Shown here: piece by piece, positions 23,377 to 35,146 of the stretch
Layout: each line of letters begins with the position of its first letter
Numbering within the stretch: position 1 is the stretch's first letter
Assembly (NCBI GenBank): GCA_026120185.1
Contig: JANUWF010001815.1
Coordinates: 1,054,001-1,118,000, forward strand
Origin: Voacanga thouarsii
Taxonomy: Eukaryota; Streptophyta; Magnoliopsida; Gentianales; Apocynaceae
DNA length: 64,000 nucleotides
Direction of reading: 5' to 3'
The notes under the pieces: model-generated
What the model saw: the letters and a program-made list of their open reading frames with translations, nothing else
The model's database searches: none
What the model was told of the DNA's origin: nothing
Made by a program: the position numbers and the translations under genes

Positions 23377-23826
23377 AGTTAATTATTGTTGTTGACATTG
23401 ACTTTTTATTATAGATGTCTTCTTTTTTAGAAAAGAAAACCTGTATAAAAGAACACACATTTCATTATCTATATTAATTTTTGTTGTTGTTATTGGCATA
23501 TAAATGGTTGTGTTTGGTCACATGCATAACCAGCTCCAAATTGGAATTGAGTTTTCCATTACAAGTTTCTTTTGTGTTGAAAATCTCATTGAAAATTTGG
23601 TCTTCCATTACAGATTTTTGCTCAAAGCTTTGTTTCCAATTAGCTTGCCACTTTTGGGTTCTTCTTACAAAGGAAGCTAGCAGCATTTATTATAAACGCA
23701 AATTTCATTTTCTTTTCCTTTTTGGCACCTAGATCACATAAGCTGTCACCATTCATGAGAAATATTCTTTCTCTTTTTTCCTCTTTTCTATTGAAGCACA
23801 CTAAGGATCACTATGGAAGTATTTAT
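23377..23826 (+). other. Spacer between the two CACTA 1 genes, left part
   Basis: No gene supported. It continues after the solo LTR A at 32370. Several small reading frames on both strands here overlap one another and resemble nothing known. Confidence 0.45.
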
Positions 23827-26102
23827 TGTAACACCCCGCTACCTAGGCCCGCCAGGGCCGGGGATATCGCCCCGTCCAAAGGACAAGGGGTCTTTATAAC
23901 TAGGTCACACAAATAAAATAACGGAATAAAATAATACTTTAACTTAAAATTTTATTACATCCCAAAATACTCCAAGAATAAATCCATGAATTCCCAAAAC
24001 AAAACCATAAATAAAATTATCCACTCTCGACTCCCCAAAGCAATACATTGAAATAAATGATAACAATCTCTTCCCAGGCAGATTACACTAGCTATTCATT
24101 CCCACAGCAGGATCGACCTGAAATCATGGAAAAAAGGTAATGAGACAGAAATCTCAGTAAGTCCATGTGTACTTTGGGTGTTTAGTGAAAGCAGTTCATG
24201 GATGCAAAGTGCGAAATCTTTATAAGAGAAATATTGGCAAGCAATAAACATTAGTCAAAAGCAAGAGTGGCGTTTTAGCTTTTCCAGCCATACATGATCA
24301 ACAAAATCAACCACTCATAAGAAAGGATTATGGGTTACCACACGTTGGGCCCCACAACCAGATGGTCAGTATGCCACACTTTGTGCATACCTTCGGTCAG
24401 AATGCCACACTTTGTGCAGACTGACAAAAGTAGGTGATCGGCCTACTGGGAAGATACTCCTCCTTCTCTATACCCAAACAACAACCGGGTGTCCATTACG
24501 GCAAAACACAGTCACTTGACTGAAAAGAACACTGCTAGCTCGGACCGGCACGACCCACTGGACTGACGTCCTATCCGGGAAGGACTCACCCCTCAGAGGT
24601 GGCCACCTATTGAGAGACTTATCCTAACCCCTCAAGGACTAGTCCTAGTAGTCCACCCTTATTGAGTACTCAACGACGTTTCCCACTTGGGATAAAATGA
24701 ACAAAACATTGTTCCACATGAAAATGGCATTTTGAGGGTTTCCAAAGTCCTTGTAAGAATCAGCTTTAGAAAGAGTTTGAGTTTGGCAAATCTGCTCTTT
24801 GATTTTTTAAATAATTCAAATGTTTGAAATAAGAGGGAGTTCAACCCACAATTGCCTTTACATAAATGAGTGTCCATACACTCTACATTTGGCTTGCCAT
24901 AAGGAAAACATTTCACATCAATTAGGTTTTATGCAGGAGCTTACCTGACTCTTGCTCACAAATAAAAGGTCTCCAACAGCTGACCTAACCCCACATGGGC
25001 AAATACAAAACACAATCAATTTCAAGCCACAATCCACTTCCTCAATTTTAAAACAACTCAACTTACTACTATCATGATCCTAATGTCCCAAGTTTTAAGG
25101 CCACTCAATAAATAAATAGGTTTATAGGCTAAGGATAATTTGATATTTAAAATAATTAATGTTTTGGGAAATAGGTACTAATAAGTTAAAGGTTTAAAAC
25201 TTGATAAGAAAAATTTAGAGTTTATTTGTTAATGATTTATTAATAATTTAATTGTTAGAAAATAATTGATAACTAAAGTTAATTGAAAATGAATTTTAAT
25301 GAATCTTGCTTGGAAAAATAATAAATAAGTTTTAATAGGTTTTGATTAAAAGATGATAATTAAATTTATAGAAATAAGTATTTTACTAATCATGATAATT
25401 TCCATAAAAGGCTTTAGTTGATCTCATTATTTTATAAAATATCTATATATTTTATTTTTCTATTAAAACTATTATTTATTTGACTAAATTTTCCTTTATA
25501 TAAATATAATATTCGAAATCCACCATTCCTAGGGTTTTTCGAAATCACTACCAAAATTATATTACTAAATATTTTATTCATGAAATAAAAATTTGCTTAG
25601 GGACAACTAGATCATGATTATAATTCCAAGATTACTCACAATCATGAACATATACAACCATTCAACTCATCAATTCATCCAAATCATGCATACAAGCATA
25701 GAGCTCAATTTATCAAGACACGATCTAACTTTTACTAGCATAGATATGGCCATGGCTTCAATAATCCAACATGAATATAAGTCATAATCACCGATGGTGA
25801 CATAATCTCTAGCATACTTCATCACAAATACTACCTATGACATGGAAACATGTGAAACCCCACCTAAAGCCAACCCTAGAGTAAGGGGGTCGGGATGCAT
25901 ATCATATTATTTTGCATGAATATATATGTTTTTGAATGATTTTATGTGCTTTAGAGTTGTGGATTATAGGTTAAAATGCTTAGTTATGTTTATCGAGTAG
26001 GAAGGGTAAAATGGTAATTTTGCTTGAGGTCAAAATAGGAGGAAAGCTTGAGGATTAAATAGGAAGGAAATGTGGGTGAGAAAATAACAACAAGAGTTGT
26101 TG

Positions 26103-26157
26103 TGGTTTAGTGGTTAGAGTTTTGGAATTAATCTCTAAGGTCATAAGTTCAAATCCC
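26103..26157 (+). other. tRNA-like segment with A-box and B-box in LTR B
   Basis: TGGTTTAGTGG (26103-26113) fits the A-box consensus of pol III promoters, and AGTTCAAATCC (26147-26157) fits the B-box. Spacing is that of a tRNA gene. The arms do not fold into a complete tRNA by eye, so it is a tRNA-derived relic or a coincidence, not a tRNA gene. Confidence 0.5.
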
Positions 26158-27755
26158 ATCATTTAAGCTTTTGTCATGATTATCTTAACTAAGTTTGAAT
26201 TTTTGTTTTCTTGCATTTCATGGAAATAGGAATGTTGTCTTAGGGGAGACATGAAGAGAATGTCCTAATCTTATCCTCATGTCCTAAAAAGAATTCTAGA
26301 GGAATTCTTGTCCTTTTTATTACCACCAGCTTGTCCTAACATCTTTATAATTCAAAACCATTAAATCCTTTCTTTTAAATTCCAAAAAAAATTATGTGAT
26401 AACTCCTCCACCTTGAATTCGAAAATCAGCTTTGGAGGTTGGGAAGTTGGCCGAAAGTAGGAGGAGAAATAGGAAGGGTTTCCAAGAGAAAATCAATCAC
26501 CATGAAAGAACCTTCAACTCCACCTTCATGTTGTCCATAGCTTAGTAAAGGAAAATCTGGAAATTTTCCAGAATATTTGCAGGCCATTTCTTCGAAAATT
26601 CAGCCAATAAACCCATTCATTTGCTGCCAAGAAAATGGTCATTTCATGTGGCTTGAAAGCTGGAAAAACTGTGCAATTTTCGGACTGCACAAAAAACTGC
26701 ACAAACAAAAAAATTCTGGGCAGTTTCGCAACCTTCAAACCAGAAAATGAAGCTGTTCTATTCCACCTTCAAGCCAGCAAAAATTCTCTGCTTTTTCCCC
26801 ATAAAGAGGGCTGGAAAACCTGCCTTAAAGGACCCTTGAACACCTCTCAAAACCTCTGCAAAACGGGCTGAAGAATTGCAGAAAACTGCACAGGAAAATT
26901 TGCAGCAAACCTTCGAAACATGAGCACCTAGAAACCAGAATTTTTCCAGCTTTGTTCCCTTCAAGCCTTGGCCGAACACCACCCTCCAACGTCTGTAAAC
27001 TAACCCTTCTTTAGCCATGAACTAAAAACCATTACCCTCTCCACTTACCTTGCACAATTGGACTCCATAATCACACCTCAAATCTCTCCTACAATCACTC
27101 CATTCAAACTTCCATTTGAACTTCAAATTTTCCAGAAATTTTCTCCATGAAAACACCCTTGTACTAAGCTATACAACCAGAATTTCTCTGCCATTTAAGC
27201 TCTGAATTTCGTCCAGCCTTAAGCTTTATCAGACCTCATTCATTTCAGCAAAGCAAACCAAACCAGCCGACACCATTGAAGGTCCAAGAAAACCTTCATC
27301 AAACAAACACCATTAACATATCCTATACCTCAAACCACTCCTAAAATCACTCCATTTGAATTTTGAATGATCAGATTTTTCTCTCCCTTTCTAAGCTAAA
27401 CCGAAACCCCTGAATTCCCTAAACTATTCAGTCTACACTCTCCAGAAATTCGTCCATCATTTTCCCTTAAATTCTCTCCATTTTCACCTAGAACACCAAG
27501 AACACTAAGAACACACACTAACCTTCTTCAAGCCTAACCCTACTCTAAACACCTCCAATCACTCTCAAATACTTCAAATCACTTCCATTTAATCTCTAAA
27601 CCTCATTTCTATTATTTATAACACTAAACCTCGCAAAAAAGAATTTTCGAACGGATCAAAATTAACTTTTCTTTGAAGGTCTCAAGAACATCAACAAGGT
27701 AAGTCAAGAACAACTTTCTTATTCATCTTCTTCCATTCGATTATATCATTGTAAT

Positions 27756-27757
<2 letters not shown>

Positions 27758-27801
<44 letters not shown>

Positions 27802-27806
27802 TCTCT
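27758..27806 (+). repeat. (CT)n microsatellite in LTR B
   Basis: CT run with one TTTGT interruption. LTR A has a matching (GA)n run at 30397, at the equivalent place on the other strand. Confidence 0.95.
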
Positions 27807-30396
27807 TCTAACCGAAATGGTTGATCAAACATCAACCATGATCGTTTGTTTTGTTGGACCATTCAAGACACTCCATCGCGCGTGGACCTTCTTTTGTCTT
27901 CATCAAAGTACTCGACAATCAAGTATTCATTCGTAAATCTCTCTTATTAAATTCTGAAATCATGTCTCTTAGGTGTTGATAGGGAAATAGAATATGATTG
28001 GGAGATTGAGTATATGCATGTGGATAAAGGGATTGGGGTTAGGACATGATGATTGTTGTATATGACTAGGATGTATGTGTTTTCCTTTTGAATCAATTTA
28101 TGTTCTTCATGCTCAATGAATTTTATGGATGTTTGAAGCATGATTAGATATTATGACACCAAAGGTGATTAGGCTTTTATGTTCTTATTCTCCATGGAAG
28201 CCATGATTGATGATTATGCTTAGTAGGATTTTGGCCATGTGATGGTATGCGATAGTTCAAGTGTATGTTCATGAATGGATTGATTTATTGTTTGATGATG
28301 GAGAATGTGATCATGAATCTTTTCTAGCACTAGGAAAATCATGGTAAGAGATTATTTTCTTATTAATTCTAGGTTATATTCATTAACAAAATTTATTCAA
28401 AAAAAAATTAGAATTACTACTATAGTTTCCTTCAAAATTCGAAACACTAGGGGATTTGGATTGGAATATTTAATTAGACTATTAATATTTTTATTAAACA
28501 AAAATTTAATAAAATTCATTTATTACTAATTTTATTTATTACTAAACAATTATTATCTATTAAAAAATTAATTAATTAATTTAAAACTATTTAATTTATT
28601 ATTTATTCATAATAAAGCTATTTTTAAATTATCATTTATTAAAATTATTTAGGACTTAATATTATTTAAAATTCAAACATTAGTTTATTTATTAATAACA
28701 CTCAACAATTATTATTTGAGTCTATAATTCATTAGCAATTATTTTAGAACCCCTAGTTATTTTAACTTATCAATCTAGACTTATTTTATAAAATTCTTTA
28801 TCACCTAGCCTTAAAGCTTAGAACATTAGGGTCATGATTGTAATAAGTTGAACTAGGATTATTTGTGCAAGTGAATATAGCTTGAGTGTAACCTTATGTC
28901 TTGTGTTTACCCCAGGCGGGGTTAGGTCAGCCTTGGAAGACTTTTGAATTTGAGCAAGCAAATGATCAGGTAAGCTCTTGCATAAAACTTGTTTGTTGTG
29001 AATGGTTACTATGGCAAGCTAACCTCAAAGTATGTGAACACTGATTTGGTAAAGGCAATTAAGGACTGTTTCTTTTCTTGATTTAGTCAAACCAATTATT
29101 TGAAAATTTTCAAAGCAATTTTACTCAAAAACTGAACTATTTCTAAAACTGATTTTGGCATGGACTTTAGAAACTCTTGATTGCCATTTTCAAGTAAAGC
29201 TATGTTTTACCAATTTTCTCCCAAGTGGGACAATTATCGTTGAGTACTCAATAAGGGTAGGCTAGTAGTACTAGTTTTGAAGAGCAAGAGTGAGTCTTCT
29301 GGCAGGAGGCCACCTCCAGAAGATAAAACTCAACTTAGAGAAACGTCAGTACTACTTAGTCATGCCGGTCCGAGCTAGCAATTTTATTTCAGTCAAGTGA
29401 CTGTGTTTCGCCGGAATGGACACCCGGTTGTTGTTTGGGTATAGAGAAGGAGGAGTATCTTGCCCGGTAGGCCGATCACCTACCTTTTGTCAGTATGCAC
29501 AAAGTGTCGGCATTCTGACCGACAGTATGCACAAAGTGTGGCATACTGACCATCCGGTTATGGGGCCCAACGTGTGGTAACCCATAATCCTTTCTTTTGA
29601 GTGGTTGATCTTATAAATTACGTATGGCTGGAAAAGCCGAAAACACCACTCTTGTTTTTTACTAATGTTTAATGCTTGCCAATATTTCTCTTATAAAGTT
29701 TTCACATTTTGCATCCACAAACTGTTTTCACTGAACACTTAAAGCACACACGGACTTACTGAGATTTTTATCTCATCACCTTTTATGCCATGTTTTCAGG
29801 TCGATCCTGCTGTGGAGATGAATAGCTAGAGTTGTTGCCTATGCTTTGAAGACTTTATGTTATTTTTTTCTTATGTGTTGTTTTGAGAGATGGTAGCGAA
29901 CAATTTATTTTGGATTTGTTCATGTATTTTTGGGTTGTAATAAGTTCAATTTTAAAGTATTACTTTTATTTTCTTTTGTGTGACCTAATTATAAAGACCC
30001 CTTGTCCTTTGGACGGGGCGACATCCCCGGCCTTGTCGGGCCTAGGTAGTGGGGTGTTACAAAACATGCATCAAACCCCAAATCATCATTCAATCAAACA
30101 ATATAATCCTTCCATGCATAAATCCCATCTCCTTCACAATCATACATATATTCATGCTTCAATCTCTACAATGCATACTCAAATCCTATCACAAGTCACA
30201 TACTATCAACATCATCCTACAGACATGAATCTAGAATTTAAAAGAAAGATTGAAGGGACTTACTTGGTTGAGGGATGCCTTGAAGGAGTTTAGAATGGAT
30301 CTCAACTCCTATATACCTAAAATCGTCCAAGGAAGGTGGAGGGAGCATGGCCATGGAGAAAGAAGCCATCCGGCCAAGAGAGGGAGTTTCAGCCAT

Positions 30397-30422
30397 GAGA
30401 GAGAGAGAGAGAGAGAGAGAGA
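30397..30422 (+). repeat. (GA)n microsatellite in LTR A
   Basis: Counterpart, in inverted orientation, of the CT run of LTR B at 27758. Confidence 0.93.
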
Positions 30423-32057
30423 CCATTAGCATGTCTATTCACATATATTCTCACTAGAGATCAAGATTGGAGAAGATGAAATTGTTAGAACAAACCTACC
30501 TTGAAGGTGTTCTTGAACCTTCACAGAATTTTCTGATTTTGATCTGAAGTAGCGAGTTGATTTGTGGAGTTTGATGTTAAAAATGGTGTTGATGGACTCA
30601 TGGCAGTGAGTAGGTCAAATTTGGAGATTTTAGAGAAGGTTTGAAGTGGTTTGGAGGGGTATTAGGTGAAAGGAAAAAGTAGGTGTTCTTGGTGTAGTGT
30701 ATGTGTGTTCTTGAAGGTTGAAGGAATTTGTGAGATTGTAGTTTGCAGCTGCCGAAATTCTGTGAGAACTAGGGCTGGCCAAATTTCTGTAGGGTTTAGG
30801 AAGATGATTCTCTGATTTGGAAGGGAAAAAGAAAGGTTAGTTGTTAAAATCCTTGAAGAATATTTTTAGAAAGTAAATTTGGAAACTAAATATCCTAGAA
30901 TATCTTGATTGTTGGAGAGCTTTGGAAGTCTGCCATGGCTGACTGCTTTGAGCAGAATTTTGGTGGGATTAAGGCTAGCTTAAAGAAGCTTTTGGTGGCC
31001 AAAAATAGGGAGCATAATGGTGAAGAAGAAGTCTGGTTATTTGAGGGATACGTTATGGAAAGTTGCTAAACTAGAGTGGCTGGAAATTTGGTAATCAATC
31101 AAGCATAATTGTAGGGATTTGTTGGAGAGATTTTCGGGCAGCCATGTCTTAATTTCGCGCAGAAGCTTAAGGGGAAAAATGGAGCTCAATTACTGGAGGT
31201 TTAAGGAAGGTTTATTTAGAACAAGGATGGTGTTTCGCCTGGAGGAAGATTAGGAAACAAAGCTCGACAATTTGGACTGCCCAGAATTTCGCTAGGCTGG
31301 AATTTCTGTACAGCTTTTTCGGCTGCCATTTTCTAGCCATCTTGCAGCGAGTCTGAAGGGGAATTTCAGGGGTGTTCAAGGCTGGTTTCCAGCCTTCTTC
31401 ATGGAGGAAAAACTTGGCTAAAGTGCTCAACAAAATCTGGAAGAAAACAGCTTGGTTTTGGACTCTCAAAGTTGCGATTTGTACAGGAATTTTTCCTGGT
31501 TTTGCTCCAGCTTTGAGCAGTCCGAAAATGGTTAAAGAATTCAGATTGCAAGCTGATCCAAAAGACCATTTTTCTGGCAGCATTTGGGAGGGAATGTTAG
31601 CTAAGAAACTTGACACCTTAAGGGTACAATAAGCTGGAAAACTTCAGTCCATTCCAAGAAGGAAGATGAACTAACTAGAGTGAATTTTCAACAAGCTTAC
31701 TAAAGGAATTTTCCTCTTGAAATCTCCCACAACTCTTTCACATTTTCGGACCATAAGAAGTCCTTCACTAAGACATTTTGATCTTAAAAAGCCACAGCAC
31801 TTTACTGAAATTTCTGGAAAGAAAAAGGCTAGAACAACTTGCTCAACCTCATGAGTTGAGAACTAAGGAAAAATCAAAGATCAAGGAAAAATGAATTCCT
31901 CTTAGGAAATTCGAGTAGAACAAATGAGTAGGATTTGAAGACTCCTATCATGCCTCCCATAGGACAACATCTCTACCCTACTCCAAACACCACTAAGGCC
32001 GAAATTATTACTTCTCAAGCAAAAATAAAATTGAACCAAGCTAAAGCTCCTATGATG

Positions 32058-32112
32058 GAATTTAAACCCAAGACCTCAAGAATTAATCTCCCAAGCTCTA
32101 ACCACTACACCA
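32058..32112 (-). other. tRNA-like segment in LTR A
   Basis: On the minus strand TGGTGTAGTGG (32112-32102) matches the A-box closely, and GGGTTTAAATTCC lies at B-box distance. It is the homologue of the segment at 26103 and has the better A-box of the three copies. Confidence 0.5.
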
Positions 32113-32369
32113 CAACAACTCTTGTTGTTTTTTTCACTGGCAATTTATTTCCTATTCAATCCTCAAACTATCTCCCTATTTTCACCTCAGGTAAAAATTA
32201 CCATTTTGCCCTTCTCACTCAATATTCTCCAACAAGCCTCCAAGACATTAGAACTCGAATCCAATGCACATAAAATCAAATAAAAATATATTTAATCATG
32301 CAGTAAAGTATGTTATGCATCCCAACCCCCTTACTCTAAGGTTGGTTTTGACTGGGGTTTCACATTTAT

Positions 32370-32895
32370 GATATTCCTAGAACTGAGTTGAAATTACTTA
32401 GTTCAAAGTCTTTTGAATTTAAAGTTCTACAAGCTCAACTAATCTCTACAAATCCTCCTTTTATTTAGCATTCAAATAGCCAAGAAGAATTCAGCAGAGA
32501 TTCATTCGAATTACCTATCATATCTCAGACTCTCCAAGCTTCAATATAAGAAAAGAACAATCTCCCCATTTTTTACAGCCTTAGACCACGTACAAGAATC
32601 CTTAGACTACCGACATGTTTTGTTTCTACATATTCTAGTTTATCTTTTGCTGGTTAATTTTTTGTAATAGAAAATATGTTCTTTTATACAGGTTTTGTTG
32701 TATATGTTTTGTGTGTTTAATGTGTTGATGATACTTGGAATATGTTTAAATGTGGCATTAATACCTGGAAAATGACCATTTTATAGGGGAGACTTTGTCA
32801 ATTTTTTTAAAAAATTTGCATTTATAACTTGTTCTACACACATATATATATTATATATATGTTTAAAATTTAAATATTTTTATTTCAAAATTAAG
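32370..32895 (+). other. Spacer and leader before the CACTA 1 Transposase_24 gene
   Basis: AT-rich, no gene supported. It joins the sequence left of 23827 when the solo LTRs are ignored. A stretch around 32620-32880 rich in T with short AT repeats probably belongs to the leader or an intron of the gene starting at 32896. Confidence 0.45.
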
Positions 32896-33278
32896 ATGTC
32901 TAGCCATGGACAGTCTTCTAGAGGTGCTGGAACAGACCAACATACTCTTTCTTTTGACACCTCATCACTGTCACACGCACCGCGCCTCTCCGTACCACAA
33001 GCGATTTCTGGTTCACCTTCACAATCAAGAGTTGCTTCTCCAGCAAAAGCTCCTACTGTATCACACCATATAGGATCATAGGCCACAGACCCTTAACCTG
33101 TGATTATTCCTTGAGGAGATGGGTGAGTAATTTATAATTATTGATTGATTTCCAATTCAGTATATCTTCTTTAATAATCATAATACTTTCCTTTCTGGTT
33201 ATATAAAATAGGTTTGCTGGTTCAGATAAATGTGTGTGAGAGATTCAAGGCATATTCAAGAGATAATTCAATGGTTCA
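32896..33278 (+). pseudogene. CACTA 1 Transposase_24 (TNPA-like) gene, first exons
   Basis: ATG at 32896 opens MSSHGQSSRGAGTDQ and a serine- and proline-rich stretch, broken by stops from 33079 on; a GTGAGT donor follows at 33124. The second exon begins at 33212 after ATAAAATAG and reads VCERFKAYSRDNS before it is cut by solo LTR C at 33279. The match is with the corresponding gene of CACTA 2, which starts MSRADETPSLSMAP and has YVREIVEIFKQHY at the equivalent place. TNPA-type proteins bind subterminal repeats and assist transposition. Confidence 0.7.
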
Positions 33279-33340
33279 TGTGAAACCCCATCGAAAGTCA
33301 ACCTTAGAGTAAGCGGGTCGGGATGCATATCATATTATTT

Positions 33341-33343
<3 letters not shown>

Positions 33344-33376
<33 letters not shown>
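33344..33376 (+). repeat. (TA)n microsatellite in LTR C
   Basis: About sixteen TA units, in the place where B has the short ATATATATG run. Confidence 0.95.
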
Positions 33377-33381
<5 letters not shown>

Positions 33382-33546
33382 GATTTTATGTACTTTAGAA
33401 TTATGATTTATAGGTTAAAAGGCTTAGTTATGCTTATTGAGTAGGAAGGATAAAACGGTAATTTTGCTTGAGGTCAAAATAGGAAGATGGCTTGAGGTTT
33501 ATATAAGAAGAATATTTGGGTGAGAAAATAAGAATAAGAGTTAGTA

Positions 33547-33600
33547 TGGTTAAGTTGTTAGAGCTTTGAAAATAATCTCTAAGGTTATGAGTTCAAATCT
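33547..33600 (+). other. tRNA-like segment in LTR C, degenerate
   Basis: TGGTTAAGTTG and AGTTCAAATCT at the same spacing as in B and A; both boxes carry additional changes. Confidence 0.42.
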
Positions 33601-35099
33601 CATCACTTAAGTTTTATTAATGATTATCTTAATTAAATTTGAACTTTTGTTTTCTTACATTCCTTAAAGATAGGAATGTTGTCCTAAGGGAGACATGATG
33701 AGAATGTCTTAATCATATCATTATATCCTAAAAAGAATTCTAGAGAAATTCTTATCCTTTTTATTACCTCTAGCTTTGTCCTAACATCTTCACAATTTAA
33801 AATTGTTCAAAATTCATCAAAACTTATCTTTTAATTCCAGAAAATTCTGTGAGGATTTCTTGACTTTGAATTTCAAAAATTAATCTTAGAAGTTAGAGGG
33901 TTGACCAAAAATAGGAGAGGAGTTAGGAAGGGTTCCCAAGGGAAATCAATCACTATGGTAGAACCTTTAAATTCATATTCATAGTGTTCATGATTTCAAT
34001 GAAGGAAATCTGGAAATTTTCCAGACTTTTGAGCAATCTAGCTTTCGAAAAACTCAGCCAGTTTCCTTGCTCATTTGCTGCCAGAAAAATGACCAATTCA
34101 TGTAGCTTGAAGACTGAAATTTCTGTGCAAATTCGGACAGCATAAAACTGCTCAAAACCAGAAAAAAAAATCCCGTGCAATTTCGCTGCACATTCATCTA
34201 GAAATGAAGCTGTTTTTCTTGTCATCAATCCAACAAAACTCCTCTGCTTTTTCTCCACAAAGAAGGCTGGAAACCAGCTTTAAGAGACCCTCAAACACCT
34301 CTCAAAATTCCCTACAAATCGGGCTAAAGAAGTGCAGAAATTCTGCACAGAAAAATCCTCAAACTTTTGAAACCTTAGAACACCTTGAAACCAGAAAATT
34401 TTCAGTTTTGTTTCTCAAAGCATTGGCGAAAAAACCACCTTCAAACCTCTGTAAAATGAACCTTGTTTAGCCATGAACTGAACACCATTAACCTTTTCAC
34501 TTACCTTGAACACTAGGACTCCATAATCATAGCTCAAAAATCTCCTAAGATCACTCCATTCAAATTACATTTGAACTTCCAAAATTTCCTGAATTTTGTT
34601 CCATGAAAACACCCTTGTATTAAGCTACTCAGCCAGAAATTCCTCTACCATTAAGCACTGAATTTTGGCCAGCCTTAAAGCCTTAACAGTCTTCAATCAT
34701 TTCAGCAAAATAGCTGGTCCAGCCGGCTCCATTGAAGAACAAAGAAACCTCCATTAATCAAACACCATTAGCTTATCCTATACCTCAAACCACTCCTCAA
34801 TTCCCTTCATTTGAATTTCAAACAAATCAGATTATTCCCTTCCTCTCTAGCTGAAAACTAAAACTCCTAAACACCCTAAACCATTCGGCCAACACCAGTC
34901 CAGATTTCATGCAGCACCTTTTCTCAAACTCTCTCAATTTTCACCAAGAACACCAATAACATATACTATATTCCTTCAAGCCAAAACCCACCATAAACAC
35001 CTCCAATCACTCTTTCAGTTTTCACAGTTTTGGAAATGCAATATAAAATGAAATATTGATATTTTATTAGTCAAATAAATAATACCTTTTATTAAAAAT

Positions 35100-35109
35100 A
35101 ATATATATA

Positions 35110-35145
<36 letters not shown>

Positions 35146-35146
35146 T
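35100..35146 (+). repeat. (AT)n followed by (GTAT)n microsatellite in LTR C
   Basis: About nine AT units followed by seven GTAT units. Confidence 0.95.

Larger units (their letters stand above)
25851..30061 (+). repeat. Long solo LTR B, nested in LTR A in opposite orientation
   Basis: From TGTGAAACCCCACCT to GTAGTGGGGTGTTACA, 4211 bases, flanked on both sides by AAACA (25846-25850 and 30062-30066). Same family as A and C: shared start, the GGGTCGGGATGCATATCATA block, the tRNA-like block, the GGTCATGCCGGTCCGA-type block near the 3' end, and GGACGGGGCGACATCCC before the terminus. No coding sequence is present. Confidence 0.9.
23827..32364 (-). repeat. Long solo LTR A (interrupted by LTR B)
   Basis: Read on the minus strand it begins TGTGAAACCCCAGTC (right end, 32364) and ends GGGGTGTTACA (left end, 23827). 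The five bases TTTAT stand on both sides (23822-23826 and 32365-32369), the target duplication of an LTR retroelement. Removing LTR B (25851-30061) and its duplicated AAACA leaves about 4.3 kb. No second copy, primer site or pol gene is adjacent, so it is a solo LTR left by recombination. LTRs this long occur in some plant gypsy lineages; I cannot assign the lineage from the LTR. Confidence 0.87.

Noticed and set aside
26103..26157. Possible tRNA gene
   Set aside because: A- and B-boxes are present but the acceptor and anticodon arms do not pair by eye, and the homologous segments in the other LTRs have drifted.
27754..27936. Open frame starting with a run of SLSLSL
   Set aside because: Translation of a CT microsatellite inside a solo LTR.
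25851..30061. A complete LTR retrotransposon without coding capacity
   Set aside because: No internal pair of direct repeats, primer site or polypurine tract; the unit has single TG...CA ends and a 5-bp duplication, so a solo LTR explains it better.
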